A program made the translations under genes and the position numbers. From Promerops cafer (lineage: Eukaryota; Chordata; Aves; Passeriformes; Nectariniidae): 64,000 bases of DNA. This document shows, piece after piece, positions 43,526-54,245 of the stretch; positions within the stretch are counted from its first letter, which is position 1; each line of letters begins with the position of its first letter. The stretch lies in contig VZSE01001774.1 in assembly GCA_013398275.1 (NCBI GenBank), positions 1 through 64,000 on the forward strand, in the 5' to 3' direction. The notes below the pieces were generated by a model. It was given only the letters and a program-made list of their open reading frames with translations, was not told the DNA's origin and made no database searches.

Positions 43526-44480
43526 CGGCAGCCCGGCGCTCAGCCCCGCAGCCAAACGAGGGCTGGGTGGGTTTTTTTTGAAGATTTAAGGATGTTTCTG
43601 ACACACGCCCCAAAGACAAGGCTCTGGGGACAGCAAATCCCTCTCGTGGGCTGGCGAAGGCGCTGTTAAAAACCCTCGGATAATGGCTACGAGCTGCGTT
43701 CCAGTGCCAGAGCAGGAGGGGCCAAGGGGGCTGGTTTGTTTGCAACAGTTTGCTATTGCTTTAGGGATGGGTTTAATTTTTTTCCTTCGGAAACCCTCCT
43801 TTTTTAATTCATTCTTGGTGAGTCTGGCTGCTCTGCAGCAGCTTGGCGCCACTGGCTCTTGAGTGAGCCAAGATAAAAGCCCAGCCGGGAGTGCTGGCGC
43901 TTTCTAGGTGTGAGAGAGAGCCCAGGAGGGTGGGTTTGCAGTGGCTTGGCTGATTTTACCCTCTTCTCCCATCCCTTCCCAATGACAAGCAGGTGAGGAT
44001 GCTCCATCCAGGGAGGTTTGGCATCGTGGGGTTGCCTCCAGCCCCTTCTCATGGGAAATCCGGGTGAGGTGGGTAACTGGGGGCTTAACACAACTTCGCA
44101 ACCCAGAAATTTCAAATGAATCCAGCAGGGAGAGTTGAGGTGCACCACAGTTGGAGAGAAACCAACAAAGGCCATATTCATCCCAACACAGCCTTTGAAA
44201 GGGTGTAGCTGGGTGTGTCTTTCCAGAAAAAAAAATATATAAAAAAAAGAGACAGAAATAAGCCCTCACAATACTGTTTGAACAAGGCAGCTCCAGCTAA
44301 ATGACGTCCATGAACTTCCATCATTTCACAACATCAAGGCTCATTTTTCAATATCAAGGTCCTTTAGATGATAAATGAGTTGCAGGATTTATGGTGGGGT
44401 GATTTTTCAGATTCCTTTCCAAGAGGAGTTTTGGGATAAGGCATGTCCAAAGCTATCCATCCACTACCCCAAACATCAGG
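43526..44480. other. unique sequence, no gene seen
   Basis: Contains an A-rich patch at 44225-44250. No repeat family or exon recognised. Confidence 0.5.
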
Positions 44481-44660
44481 ATCATGGAATCCCAGAATGG
44501 TTTAGGTTTGGAGGGACCTTAAAGCTCATCTTGTTCCACCCCCTGTCATGGGCAAGGGGCAAGGACACCTTTCACTATCGCAGACTGCTCCAAGCCTTGT
44601 CCAACCTGGCCTTGGGCACTTCCAGGGATGGGGCAGCCACAGCTGCTCTAGGCAACCAAT
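44481..44660 (-). mobile_element. CR1 LINE 3' tail, minus strand
   Basis: ATCATGGAATCCCAGAATGG, CTCATCTTGTTCCACCCCC, GGACACCTTTCACTATCGC and GGCAGCCACAGCTGCTC. Contains a small GGGCAAG duplication. 5'-truncated. Confidence 0.93.
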
Positions 44661-44706
44661 TACTCACCAAGCTCTGAAAGAGCCTTTAAGCTTAAAGAAC
44701 TTTTTA

Positions 44707-44770
44707 TCACAGAACCCAGAATCCCAGAGTGGTTCAGACTGGAAGGGACCTTAAGGATCATACATTCCAG
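44707..44770 (-). mobile_element. CR1 LINE 3' tip, minus strand
   Basis: A second tip in the same orientation only about 50 bases from the previous one: CACAGAACCCAGAATCCCAG, GACTGGAAGGGACCTTAAGG. Confidence 0.82.
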
Positions 44771-44804
44771 TTGGGTTTTTTAAATCCAAATCACTCTTTT
44801 TTCT

Positions 44805-44824
44805 GCCTTTTTTTTTTTTTTTTA
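44805..44824. repeat. short poly-T tract
   Basis: About 20 T residues, possibly part of a decayed simple repeat. Confidence 0.8.
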
Positions 44825-45372
44825 CCTTCTTGGGACAGTAAACTTCAGAAGGGATTCCCTTAATCCGTACAACTAATTGGATGCAGCAGCTCTCGCTGCC
44901 TATTGATGATAATCCAGGCACAGCCTTGTGATCTGATGATATTGTGATCTAATTCTTGCTGACACCAACACCCAGGAGCTCCCCAAGTTTCAGGAATGCT
45001 CAAGACTACCCAGGCAGAACAAAAAGCTTATTGCTCCCCTTGGTTTGAAGGTGGGTTAGGCCCATCTGTCTCATTTTTTGGATCAGCTCAGAGATCCCTG
45101 TGTGTGGCTCTTGTTGCTGCCCAAGAAAGGCAAAAGAGCCTTGGATATTAAATTACCTGAGTGTTTCCAGCCTCCTGGAGAGGCCCTTGTGGAAAGAGCC
45201 ACACAGGTTGCCTTGGCACACGGAGCTGGGCTCAGGGAAGTGAAGTGTGTTTGACTCCAGGGAAGCAGGAGATATTTCCCTTCGGGCTGGAGGTGTTTGG
45301 ATTGCAGCATTCCCTGCATCAAGAGCAATCCTGCCCCACTCGCTCTGTGCCCAGCACTTCTGGCCATCCTCA
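44825..45372. other. unique sequence, no gene seen
   Basis: Contains GATGATAATCCAGGC and GATGATATTGTGATC near 44905-44950. No repeat or exon recognised. Confidence 0.5.
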
Positions 45373-45560
45373 AGTCATTAACACTGGAAAAGACCACCAA
45401 GATCATTGAGTCCAACCCTCAACCCAGCACTGCCAAGGCCACCACAAAACCACGTCCCTGAGCACCACATCCTTGTGTTTTTTGAACCCTTCCAGGGACA
45501 GTGATTCTAGCACTGCCCTGGGTAGCCTGTTCCAGAGCTTGGCGACTTCTCAAAGGGTGC
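45373..45560 (-). mobile_element. CR1 LINE 3' tail, minus strand
   Basis: GAAAAGACCACCAAGATCATT, GAGTCCAACCCTCAACCCAG, ACTGCCAAGGCCACCACAAA and GGTAGCCTGTTCCAGAGCTT. Same general subfamily as 11731 and 26841. Confidence 0.93.
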
Positions 45561-46779
45561 CTCAGAGCATGTCCTGACAATGCTGGAGTATCACAATTCC
45601 AAATCTATCTGGGAATGGAGGAAAGTATTCCTGCCTGCCACCATCTTCCCAGGCAATTTAAAATTTGGGAGGTGACTGAATGACCAAAGCTTGAACCTCA
45701 GGGCCTCAGGTGCTCCCTGTCCTGTGGTTCTGAAGCCATGAATGATGCTCCTCTCACACCCACACATCTCCCCAGCCTGTAAAAAGAAATATATTTATCC
45801 CTACGGTTGCAGGGTTATTTCCTTCCCCCCTTCTCAGTGTTTATCACATTTTCTCCCGGCAAATTGCAGCACTGCTTTGCTTTTGAAAGGAACTAAATGA
45901 GCCTGTGAAGTCAAGCATTGGAGAGTATCAAAATGTCTGAAATAAATAATATCAGAATAATGCTCCTGTAATAGCACAGATTGTTTGTTGTTGTCGGGTA
46001 CTTTTCCTTTCCCCCCCCCTGTTGTTATTTGTGCTACAAGAGGACCCAGTTGGGATCCTTGTTTCCTTTTTAAAAGCCACATTAAAAGGGGAAGTAATTA
46101 AATCCTGATTAAAGGCAGCAGTCGATCCCCTGCCCACCTTCCCATCTCCTTCCAAGGCGAAAATATTCCCAACAACAACGTTTTAAAAGTCACTGCTGAC
46201 CCTGAAGGAACTGAAGTGTCTGGATAATGGACTGGGGAGCCTTTCCCCTTCACATCAGCAACACAAAGCTCCAGCCAGAGCGATTCCTGTGGCTTTCTGT
46301 GCAGCTCATTCTTCTCCCCAGGGCACCACGGTCACCCAGATGCTTGGAAAGAGTTTTATTTCCCCTCCTGTGGGTTTCCAGCACTGCACCAGCAACTGCT
46401 CCCAGTGATAAATGGGATTTCTAACAAATAACCAAGCAAAGGCGAGGCTGGTAATTCCCTCCCTAAATCAGGGCAGGAGAATGCTCGGGAGCAGTGCTGC
46501 CCCGGGATGGCCACGGAGCTGGCACAGCCAAACAGCTCTCCCAGGGGCCAGCTTTCCTGGCACAGGAAAAGAGGAGGAAAGGAGAAGGAGCCCTGGAAGC
46601 TCCTGCGAGCATCAGCGGGGATAGGAGCTCAGGGAAATCCTTCCAGAAGTGCCAGTCTCCATGAATAACCATCACTGTTCACATTTATTCAGTCACAGAC
46701 TCCTCTGTCCGCGCTGGGAGATGCGGGTGGGGAACTCCTACCACACCAAGGAAAGGCGGCAGGGAAAAAAAATAACCCC
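45561..46779. other. unique sequence with a C-run
   Basis: Poly-C of nine at about 46011. The AT patch at 45935-45975 (AATAAATAATATCAGAATAATG) is a weak conserved-element candidate. No exon recognised. Confidence 0.45.
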
Positions 46780-47010
46780 CATGTAATTAGGTGTCTCAAG
46801 TAAAGAGTTGATTTAGATTTAATAAGAATGTTATTCTAAGTCAAACAAATGCCAATTGGTTATTAAGAACCTCATTACTGCAGTGGAACACCTGCCACCA
46901 ACGGGTTTTTCCCTTGTTTTCTGGCTGCAGACTTGTTAAATCTCAATAAATACCCTTTTAATAATTAATTAGCATTTAATTAATAGACAATAACAGTTGA
47001 GAAAGGTTGG
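46780..47010. promoter_or_regulatory. candidate conserved non-coding element
   Basis: AT-rich block with CATGTAATTAGGTG, TTGATTTAGATTTAATAAGAA, GGTTATTAAGAACC and TTTTAATAATTAATTAGC words. Repeat-free and dense in TAATTA-type sites. Confidence 0.38.
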
Positions 47011-48393
47011 TGTATCCTTCTGTACTGAGCAGGAGCTGCTTGGGAGCTGAGACACGCAGCAGAGGGGGATGCAAGGACTTGTCTGCATCCAGACATGGAT
47101 GATGTTGGACCTTCATCCAACACTCCTGGCCTGCAATTTGCTGAGCACCCACCTCAGTCCAGAAATATGGTTTGATCCCTTGGGATCACGCCCTGGACCT
47201 GAGACTGCCAAGTGGATGCAGCTCACACACAGACAGCTCTGGAGATGCTGGAATGCCTCACCAAAGCCTTGGCAAAGTTTCTGGGGCTTGAAGAGCTAAA
47301 ACCACAGCAGTCAAAAAATAAACAAACAATTCCCCAAGGAATTAGAGGGATTTGTTTTGACACTGGCAGAAAAAATAAGAGGGACACATTTTCCCCCTTT
47401 AGTTTACTTTTAATTTCAAATTATTCCTCTCTCTTAGCAAAACCTGTACACAAACACTCGTTGCTAAGAGGGAACATTGCACCTGGGAGTTGAGAAAAGC
47501 TCTGCATTTGATCTCAACCTTTCTTTGTTTTTTCTATCACTGGTTTGCTGAAAATCACAAAGAATCTTCCTTAGGCTCAACCCAAGGCAAGGCCTAACCC
47601 CACCCCCAGCTATTGCTCCAGCCTCTGGCAGCCTGCAAAGCAGTTCCTCACACAATTCTTGTTCCCTTTCCCTTTGATGCTCGGCCTCAGCTGTTTGCCT
47701 CTGGAGCCAGGGGTTCATCACCACTGCCCAAAGTGTGGGAGCACTGCCCCTGTGCTGCCTCCCTGGCAGGATGTCAGGGGGTTTCCTTGTGGATCAAGCC
47801 ATATTCACAGGGATGATCCAGCAAGAGCTGCTCCAGCACTCTTGGTCCAATGCCAACCAAAAGTCGCATCCGCCGCGGCTCCCCGGCTGTCCCCTCGTGT
47901 TGGGCAGGCACAGGAACCACATCCTTCAGAGACACAGGGGTGATGGGGAATCCATCCCCTCCTCGTGGGTAAAATTCCCTCTGCTTTGCTCTCCCAGGAA
48001 TGCATGACCCTCGCAGGATGGTTCACAGCGAGTCCTGGGGCTTCACCCTTGTGTCAGACAGGGGGTAGCACCTCCAAGCCATGGGAATGCAGCAGCTTCC
48101 AAAGAGCTTAACATTTTTATAAGCAACACCAGAGAGGGCAAGAGGGCTGTGTGTGCAAAATGCAGCCCTGTGAGCAAGTGAAAGGCCCCTTCTTTCCAAG
48201 GAAAAATGCTGCCAAATCTTTGCATCATCACACACCAGCCCCCAAACCCCTGGGGATATCAGCTCTTTCCCTGGGACTGATGGGTCTCTTCCATCCTTTC
48301 TGGGGTGAAGGTTCATTCCACTCAGCTAGGGTCTCACCTCCTCCCCAGGGTGGATAAAGAACTTTGGTACTGGGTAGAGATTGAAGACTCCTC
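47011..48393. other. unique sequence, no gene seen
   Basis: No repeat or exon recognised over 1.4 kb; frames of 86-97 codons are unremarkable. Confidence 0.5.
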
Positions 48394-48803
48394 AAGTGGT
48401 TTGGGTGGGAAGGGACTTAAAACTCATCTTGTTCCACCCGCTTCCATGGGCAGGGACACCTTCCACTATCCCAGGGTGCTCCAAGCCCTGTCCAACCTGG
48501 CCTTGGACACTGCCAGGGATCCAGGGGCAGCCACAGCTGCTCTGGGCACCCTCTGCCAGGGCCTGCCCACCCTCACAGGGAACAATTCCTTCCCAATATC
48601 CCATCCATCCCTGCCCTCTGGCAGTGGGATCCATTCCCTGTGTCCTGTCCCTCCATCCCTTGTCCCCAGTCCCTCTCCAGCTCTCCTGGAGCCCCTTTAG
48701 GGCCTGGAAGGGGCTCTAAGATCTCCTGGAGCCTTCTCCTCTCCAGACTCTGACACTCCCAGCTCTCCCAGCCTGGCTCCAGAGTAGAGGGTCTCCAGCC
48801 CTC
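48394..48803 (-). mobile_element. CR1 LINE 3' fragment, minus strand
   Basis: About 410 bases: AAGTGGTTTGGGTGGGAAGG, CCATGGGCAGGGACACCTTC, CTATCCCAGGGTGCTCCAAG, GGCAGCCACAGCTGCTCTGG, then CCCAGTCCCTCTCCAGCTC and CAGCCTGGCTCCAGAGTAG. Closely resembles, in reverse, the 61848 copy. Confidence 0.96.
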
Positions 48804-49029
48804 AATGAGGTCCCCTCAAAGACTTTGCACCCACCCATTCCTCATCAGACCCCATCCAACAGGCACCCACACCGATTTGGCCAGCCAAGGGTTACCTTGT
48901 TATTTCCTTCCTGATTTATGTAAACTCCTGCACCACGTCCTAATAAGAAATCAGTTCCTGTCATCATCTTTATTTCTTATTCCAAGCTGCAACACTAAAA
49001 CACTTCACGGTGATTACAAATAGCAAAGT
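48804..49029. other. unique sequence, no gene seen
   Basis: Spacer between a CR1 fragment and an AT-rich block. Confidence 0.5.
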
Positions 49030-49280
49030 TATTTTTTGCCAAGTCCTCGCATCAGAACTTAATAGCACGGTGTAATGCCACCCCGCGCTGATGTGTGGCA
49101 TATTTAATATCCATCTTTCTTGGAAATAACAGTGCTCTGAAATTAGAAGGGACTTAAGCAGCGAAATAATTAATGTGGATAACCATCATAAATGCCACAA
49201 ATGGAACAAATACAGATAGCAGCGAATCGTGATTGTTAATACTCTAACCTGGTGTGACAGAACTTTAAAAAATGAAGCCC
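49030..49280. promoter_or_regulatory. candidate conserved non-coding element
   Basis: Block with GAACTTAATAGCACGG, CATATTTAATATCC, GCGAAATAATTAATGTGG, GATAACCATCATAAATGCC and GCGAATCGTGATTGTTAATAC. AT words with retained CpGs, repeat-free. Confidence 0.4.
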
Positions 49281-49710
49281 TTTTCCCCAGAGACTGCTGG
49301 AAAATTAGAAAAAAAGGGGGTTTCTCTAATTGCATCATCCCTCCTTGTTAGCAGCCACCCAGCCCGCGAGGCACATGCGGTACCTGCACTCCCAGCCTGC
49401 TGCACCCCATTAGCAACAGGCTCTTACTAGGGCCAGGCTTATCAGTGCTAATTATTTGGGTTGCTATTAGAGGGAGCAGCAGAGGTGCAGCACAGTCTGC
49501 TTCACATCTCAACTTCAGCACAGAAATGGCCAATCCAGCCAGGATTAAACTGAAATCACTCCATATATCCCTTTTTTGTGGGGAGAAAAAGCCTCGTGGT
49601 GTGCCCTCAGTGCCTCTTTTGGGTGAGCATCCCTCCTTTTGTCTATTTGGTGGGTGCTCTCTGGGCCAGGCATCCTTTGGCTCTGGGCAAGTGGTGCTTT
49701 CAACCTTAAA
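49281..49710. other. unique sequence, no gene seen
   Basis: Contains CAGTGCTAATTATTTGGG near 49443, a possible extra conserved spot. No repeat recognised. Confidence 0.45.
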
Positions 49711-49850
49711 TCAGAGAGTGCCAGAATGGTTTGGATTGGAAGGACCTTGAAGATCATCTCTTCCCAAGGCCCTGCCATGGGCAGGGATGTCACCCACTAG
49801 ATGAAGTTGTTTCCCCATCCAAACTGGCCTTGAAGACTTCCCAGGATGGA
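49711..49850 (-). mobile_element. CR1 LINE 3' tail, minus strand
   Basis: GCCAGAATGGTTTGGATTGG, GACCTTGAAGATCATCTC, GCCATGGGCAGGGATGTCAC and CAAACTGGCCTTGAAGAC. More diverged than the 48394 copy. Confidence 0.88.
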
Positions 49851-50402
49851 TTAAATATGCATTAAAAGAGGAGATTATAACAGAAATGAGGGGGAACAGC
49901 CCCTTTGTCCATAGGGAGCTGCAGCTGGCACTGTGGAGGGACCTGAGGGAACACAGAGCCCGTCTGGCACAAACAGGAGGGTCACGGACTGCAGGACATC
50001 TCATCTCAGCCCTGCTGAGTGTCAGCATTTTCACTCCTTCCCCTGAGACCTCCTTTCAATTATCTCTCTAAATCCAGTCCGAGGGAGTGGAAGGATTTTT
50101 CCTCGCTAACCCCATGCTGTGCAGAAATGACACAGACTCTGTTCTGGGCTGGGGACAGAAGGGCAGCAGCTCATTCCCCCTCACCCCGTGCACCACAGGC
50201 CAGGAGGGAGCCTGTGGGGTGGGAGGTCATGGGGGCACCATGGACCCGTGTGTTCACAGAGTCTCTGAGGTTGAAGAGGTGAAGCCCGAGGTGTTCTCAG
50301 CACTGGACAAGACTCACGTCCCCAGTCCCCGGAACAGGGTCACTGAACAGCACCTTGAGCATCAGCAGCACCAGCAAAGCCATGGAAACCATAGACACAC
50401 AG
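49851..50402. other. unique sequence, no gene seen
   Basis: No repeat or exon recognised between two CR1 fragments of the same orientation. Confidence 0.5.
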
Positions 50403-50498
50403 GACATTCTGGGTTGGAAGGGACCCACAAGGGTCGAGTCCAACTCCTGACCCTGCACAGGACACCCCAAGAACCCTACCCTGAGCCTGAGAGCAATA
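50403..50498 (-). mobile_element. CR1 LINE 3' tip, minus strand
   Basis: GACATTCTGGGTTGGAAGGG, GTCGAGTCCAACTCCTGACC and CTGCACAGGACACCCCAAG. Only about 100 bases remain. Confidence 0.88.
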
Positions 50499-51469
50499 CA
50501 CAAGATGGAAGTGATGGAGCGTGGATTAAAAAAAAAAGACCTTGCAAAGTCCTCTTCATTCCAAACCACTCAGACCCCAGCAGATTTCACGCCCTGGGGA
50601 CATATCCCAACCTCATACTCAAGCATGCCCTAGGCCAGGACTTCCACTGCTCTCTGTCTGGGTCATAGCCATGACCTTGTTTCAATCCCAAGAGCATCAA
50701 GGCCTCAGCAGCCTGGAGCCTGCTCCACATTGCCAGATCCTGCTCAACAGTGGGCATTTCAAGAACCCCAACATCTGCTGGATGTGATGTTCTAAATTCC
50801 CTTGCAGCTCCTTTTTCGCTCTGGGCAAGGCAGGGGATTTTCACCCGTAGCCTCCCATAAAGATCAGAGGGTTTCAGAGGGCTCTGAGTCAGCTGCAGCT
50901 GAATTTTGGTGCCTTTTGCAGGGCTGCAGCACCAGGGTTTGGCAGCTTTTCACACATCTCCCAAAGCAGGGGCCAGGTGTTTTTACATCCAGCCTGTCCT
51001 GCTAAAGGAGCCCGGTCTGCTCGCCCAGCCCTTGGAAAACAAATCAGGAAGCAGAAAAGCCGGAGCCAAAGTAAAATCCGAAGCAGACAGTGACTTTCCT
51101 AACCCGCCTAACGGAGGAGATGTGGAAGGAGCTGGCTGGCAGATGGGTCCCCTTGGGGTACATCCGTTTGTCACTCCCTGTAAGGCGTCGCAGAGCAGCC
51201 GCTGCGCACGATCCCTCCCTGCGCCCGGAGATGGATCAGGAATAACCCGCGCAAAATCCCAGCACCCTCCTCCCTGCGGGGAGGGAGGCAGGGCTGTCCT
51301 CATGCCTGCTGTGGCCACAGGAGCATCCCTTCCCTCCTCACCTGCAGAGAGTTCCCGTGTTCCTCGTGGAACTCTGCACACACGGATGGTGAGAGCGGAG
51401 CTGGCCAAGGGTTATTTATGGTGCCAGCGTGAAGTCATTGAGGCAGAGGCGAGTGCGAAGCGTGACATC
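50499..51469. other. unique sequence, no gene seen
   Basis: Overlapping frames of 189 (50906-51475, +), 193 (50087-50668, +) and 141 codons (minus) have no domain and no convincing exon boundaries. Confidence 0.5.
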
Positions 51470-51945
51470 CTGTGATGTATGGGTTAGGACAGCTTGGTGC
51501 TGAGAATGCCATGAAGTATTAATCTCAAGGAGATGCTACTGAACTCAAGAGAGACTTAACATCAGCACAGAGAGATCAAAGATATGATATCTCTGGCAGA
51601 GCGCGCTATCAGAAGTGATCATAGGAAAAACAAAGGGGTCATTTTAGTACCTTCTGCATTAGCAGAGCGACTCGTAGCCTCCAGGCAGAGGCGAACAGCA
51701 ATTTTTGCCCGATCCAAACTAATGTGCACATGGGATTTTCTGACATTTCTTTACATCTCATTGTGGGCTGCCGATAAATGGAGGCATAAGAACGTCAAAT
51801 CGCTTTTCTCTCGGCACTCATGAGCTGCCCTCGGTATTTTTCCCTTTTGGAGCTTTCCAGACAGCCCACGGTCCGAACTCTTAAGACCTCTAAATGCAAA
51901 ACTTCAGCAGTAAATGAATGCTTAAGCATCTAGGTCACAACAACA
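51470..51945. promoter_or_regulatory. strong candidate conserved non-coding block
   Basis: Nearly 500 unique bases with the texture of an ultraconserved-type element: no repeats, even composition and many retained CpGs among AT words (GAGCGCGCTATC, GCGACTCGTAGCC, GGCGAACAGC, GCCGATAAATGG, AACGTCAAATCGC). It includes a 13-bp palindrome, AGATATGATATCT (51580-51592). An 80-codon frame (51584-51823, +) is open but has no recognised domain. Enhancer or an unrecognised exon; enhancer favoured. Confidence 0.45.
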
Positions 51946-52549
51946 TCTGCATGCTGGGAAAATCCTGACGGCAGACTCAGCCACTCTCTGTGAAAGGGGG
52001 AAAAAAGGGAAATCCTGTCCTGGCTAAACCTCCAATGGCTTTGCGAAATGGCTTCATGTGGTGTTGGATTTTCACCAGGCACCAAAAAGCCCTGAATGTA
52101 TTTTGAGCTGCTCTTTCCCAAAACCAAGTTGTTCTTTCCTGTACTGAGGGCCAAAGAGTTTGGTGAAGAAAGCGTTGGGTCCATGCAATGTTTGTCCTTG
52201 GGATATGGGAACAGCCCGCTGTGAACTTGGGATGCAAATAGCCCAGGAATGAAAATGGAATATTTTGAAGACAATCATGCCTGGAAATTGTTAGTGGTGT
52301 CCATCGGGTGCTGGAGAGGGAGGGCTCTGGTTGCTGGCTGCACTCGAGTGTCCTGGGAAGAAGCAGCAACACAGATATTTCATGGGTAAAGCTGTCCTGA
52401 GGCTCATCCCAGCTGCCAGCACTGTCTCCCGCCTGCTTAGAGAGCAGCAGGATTCCCTTTGCAGTATGGAGACCCCAGGAATGGGCACTGTCCCCTTCAG
52501 ACTTGTCCCCCCCATGCTATGCCTCAGTTTCCTCAAGTATATAAACCAG
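51946..52549. other. unique sequence, no gene seen
   Basis: Minus-strand frames of 114-131 codons here have no domain. No repeat recognised. Confidence 0.5.
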
Positions 52550-52815
52550 AGAATCACAGAACCACAGATTACCCTGAGCTAGAAGGGACCCACAGGATCA
52601 TTGAGTCGAACTCCTGGCCCTGCACAGACCCCCCAACAATCCCACCCTGGTCTTCTCTGGCAGCTCTGTCCAAAGGCTCCTGGAGCTCTGGCAGCCTTGG
52701 GGCCGTGCCCATTCCCTGGGGAGCCTGGGCAGTGCCCAGCCCCTCTGGGGGAAGAACCTTTGCCTGATCTCCAACTTAAACCTCTCCTGACACAGCTCCA
52801 TGCTGTCAGTGGGAG
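52550..52815 (-). mobile_element. CR1 LINE 3' tail, minus strand
   Basis: Tip AGAATCACAGAACCACAGAT, CATTGAGTCGAACTCCTGGC, CTGCACAGACCCCCCAACAA, GGCTCCTGGAGCTCTGGCAG and CATTCCCTGGGGAGCCTGGG. Nearly the same as 21981 and, in reverse, 8515. Confidence 0.95.
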
Positions 52816-53199
52816 TGAACGCTCTCCCTTGAACAGCAGCTTGGGAGCTGCAGCACAGGAGGATGTTAAGAGTTCTCTGATGCTCCAAGAAAACAGGAAA
52901 GACTGGAGACTTCAGCTAGTGGAAAATTGAACCCTGTGAGAAGTTAAACCTTAATGCAGTCCCCCAAGAACCCCCTAAGCTTGAAACATCCAAAAGGCCT
53001 CATTAAAATACAGAGCCAAGTGAAAAAATAAACCACCTGGAATTTTCTTGTTCAGGCCCTCACGGCATCCCCTTTCTGAGCCCCCGCTCCGAGCCCATGA
53101 TCCCGCTGTGGCACAGGATAGAGGCACGTGCTCCTGCAGCTCTCTGCAGCCTCTTAATTCCCTTATTCCATCTGCAGCTGCCTGCACTTTCAGGGGGTC
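52816..53199. other. unique sequence, no gene seen
   Basis: Left edge may hold further decayed CR1 sequence. Otherwise nothing recognised. Confidence 0.45.
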
Positions 53200-53425
53200 A
53201 CTTCCCAATGCTTTTTAATTACTTCCATTAGGTAACACCATGCCCTGAAGGCTCGTTGGGAAATCCTCGGTAAATCACGGTATTATCAGGGCTAAGGAGA
53301 ATTCAGGCTCCCCAAGGACAGAGCTATTGTAGTCCTTGTACAGGAGAGGGCAAAAGGCACGGGGAATAATTAAGAGATTTGCTCTATAGCCCAAAGGTAC
53401 TCAGTGCTGGAGTCCAGACAAATCT
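53200..53425. promoter_or_regulatory. weak candidate conserved non-coding element
   Basis: Block with CTTTTTAATTACTTCCATTAGG, CTCGGTAAATCACGG and GAATAATTAAGAGATTTGC words; repeat-free. Confidence 0.28.
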
Positions 53426-54099
53426 GACACTGATTTCTGGCCCTTAATTCAAACATGCTGGGGAGAGAAGGGGCTGCTCAGCTTGTCTTGCACGGCTTTG
53501 GGCCTGACCTGAGTTTTCCAATTATGTTCTCTGCTATATTCAGGCCTCAGGTGTGGTGATTCCACATGCTCCAGGCTGGAATGGAGGAGGAGGCAACCCC
53601 AGGAGCAACTGGTGGCTGCAAGCAAATTGAAAGTCAAGAAAGCAGCAACACATTGGAGGATCCCGACCAAGAACACACAGGAACCTGACCAGAAATGTTT
53701 AAAACTAATTAGGACAAAGCCTAGGAAGCAGACAGCAGGCTACAACGTGGGACTGGATGTAGGGAACAAACCCACAGAAGGCCCTGTCATGTAATTTTTA
53801 GGGGTGCAGTTCACCCGCGGGGCTGAAGGAAACCCTGCGTGTCCCTGGCAAGAGAAGAGGCTCCATTCTTGCTCACTTTGGGATTCTCACTCCCTGGAGA
53901 GAAAGCTGCTCTTCTGGCAAGATCCAGGCTCTCGTCAGCTTCCTTATGCCAACAGCCAGGCAGGAGTCTGGTGGCCTCCTGTATTGTCACATAACATAAA
54001 GTCTGAATTATTGCTGTTCTGCTTCCATCATTGTTAATATTCTTAAAAGGTTCCTGGAAACACATTTACACATGGCTACATGAGCTGTTTCTGTGTTGT
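53426..54099. other. unique sequence, no gene seen
   Basis: No repeat or exon recognised. Confidence 0.5.
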
Positions 54100-54245
54100 C
54101 TTGAAATTTAAATGTGAGTTTTAGCCAGGCTTTTGATGTGCTGTTTACTTTAATTATTGTTCTCCCCCTGTCTGTGTCTTGCCACGATGTCATTTAATAT
54201 TTTATACGTTTCCCAAAGTCCCCTTTCAGTCCCCAGCGTGCGCAA
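54100..54245. promoter_or_regulatory. weak candidate conserved non-coding element
   Basis: AT-rich patch with GAAATTTAAATGTG, TACTTTAATTATTGTTC and GTCATTTAATATTTTATACG words. Confidence 0.28.

Noticed and set aside
43059..43745. 228-codon minus-strand open frame
   Set aside because: It overlaps a CR1 tip and a TAAT-rich conserved-looking block; no recognisable domain and no exon boundaries.
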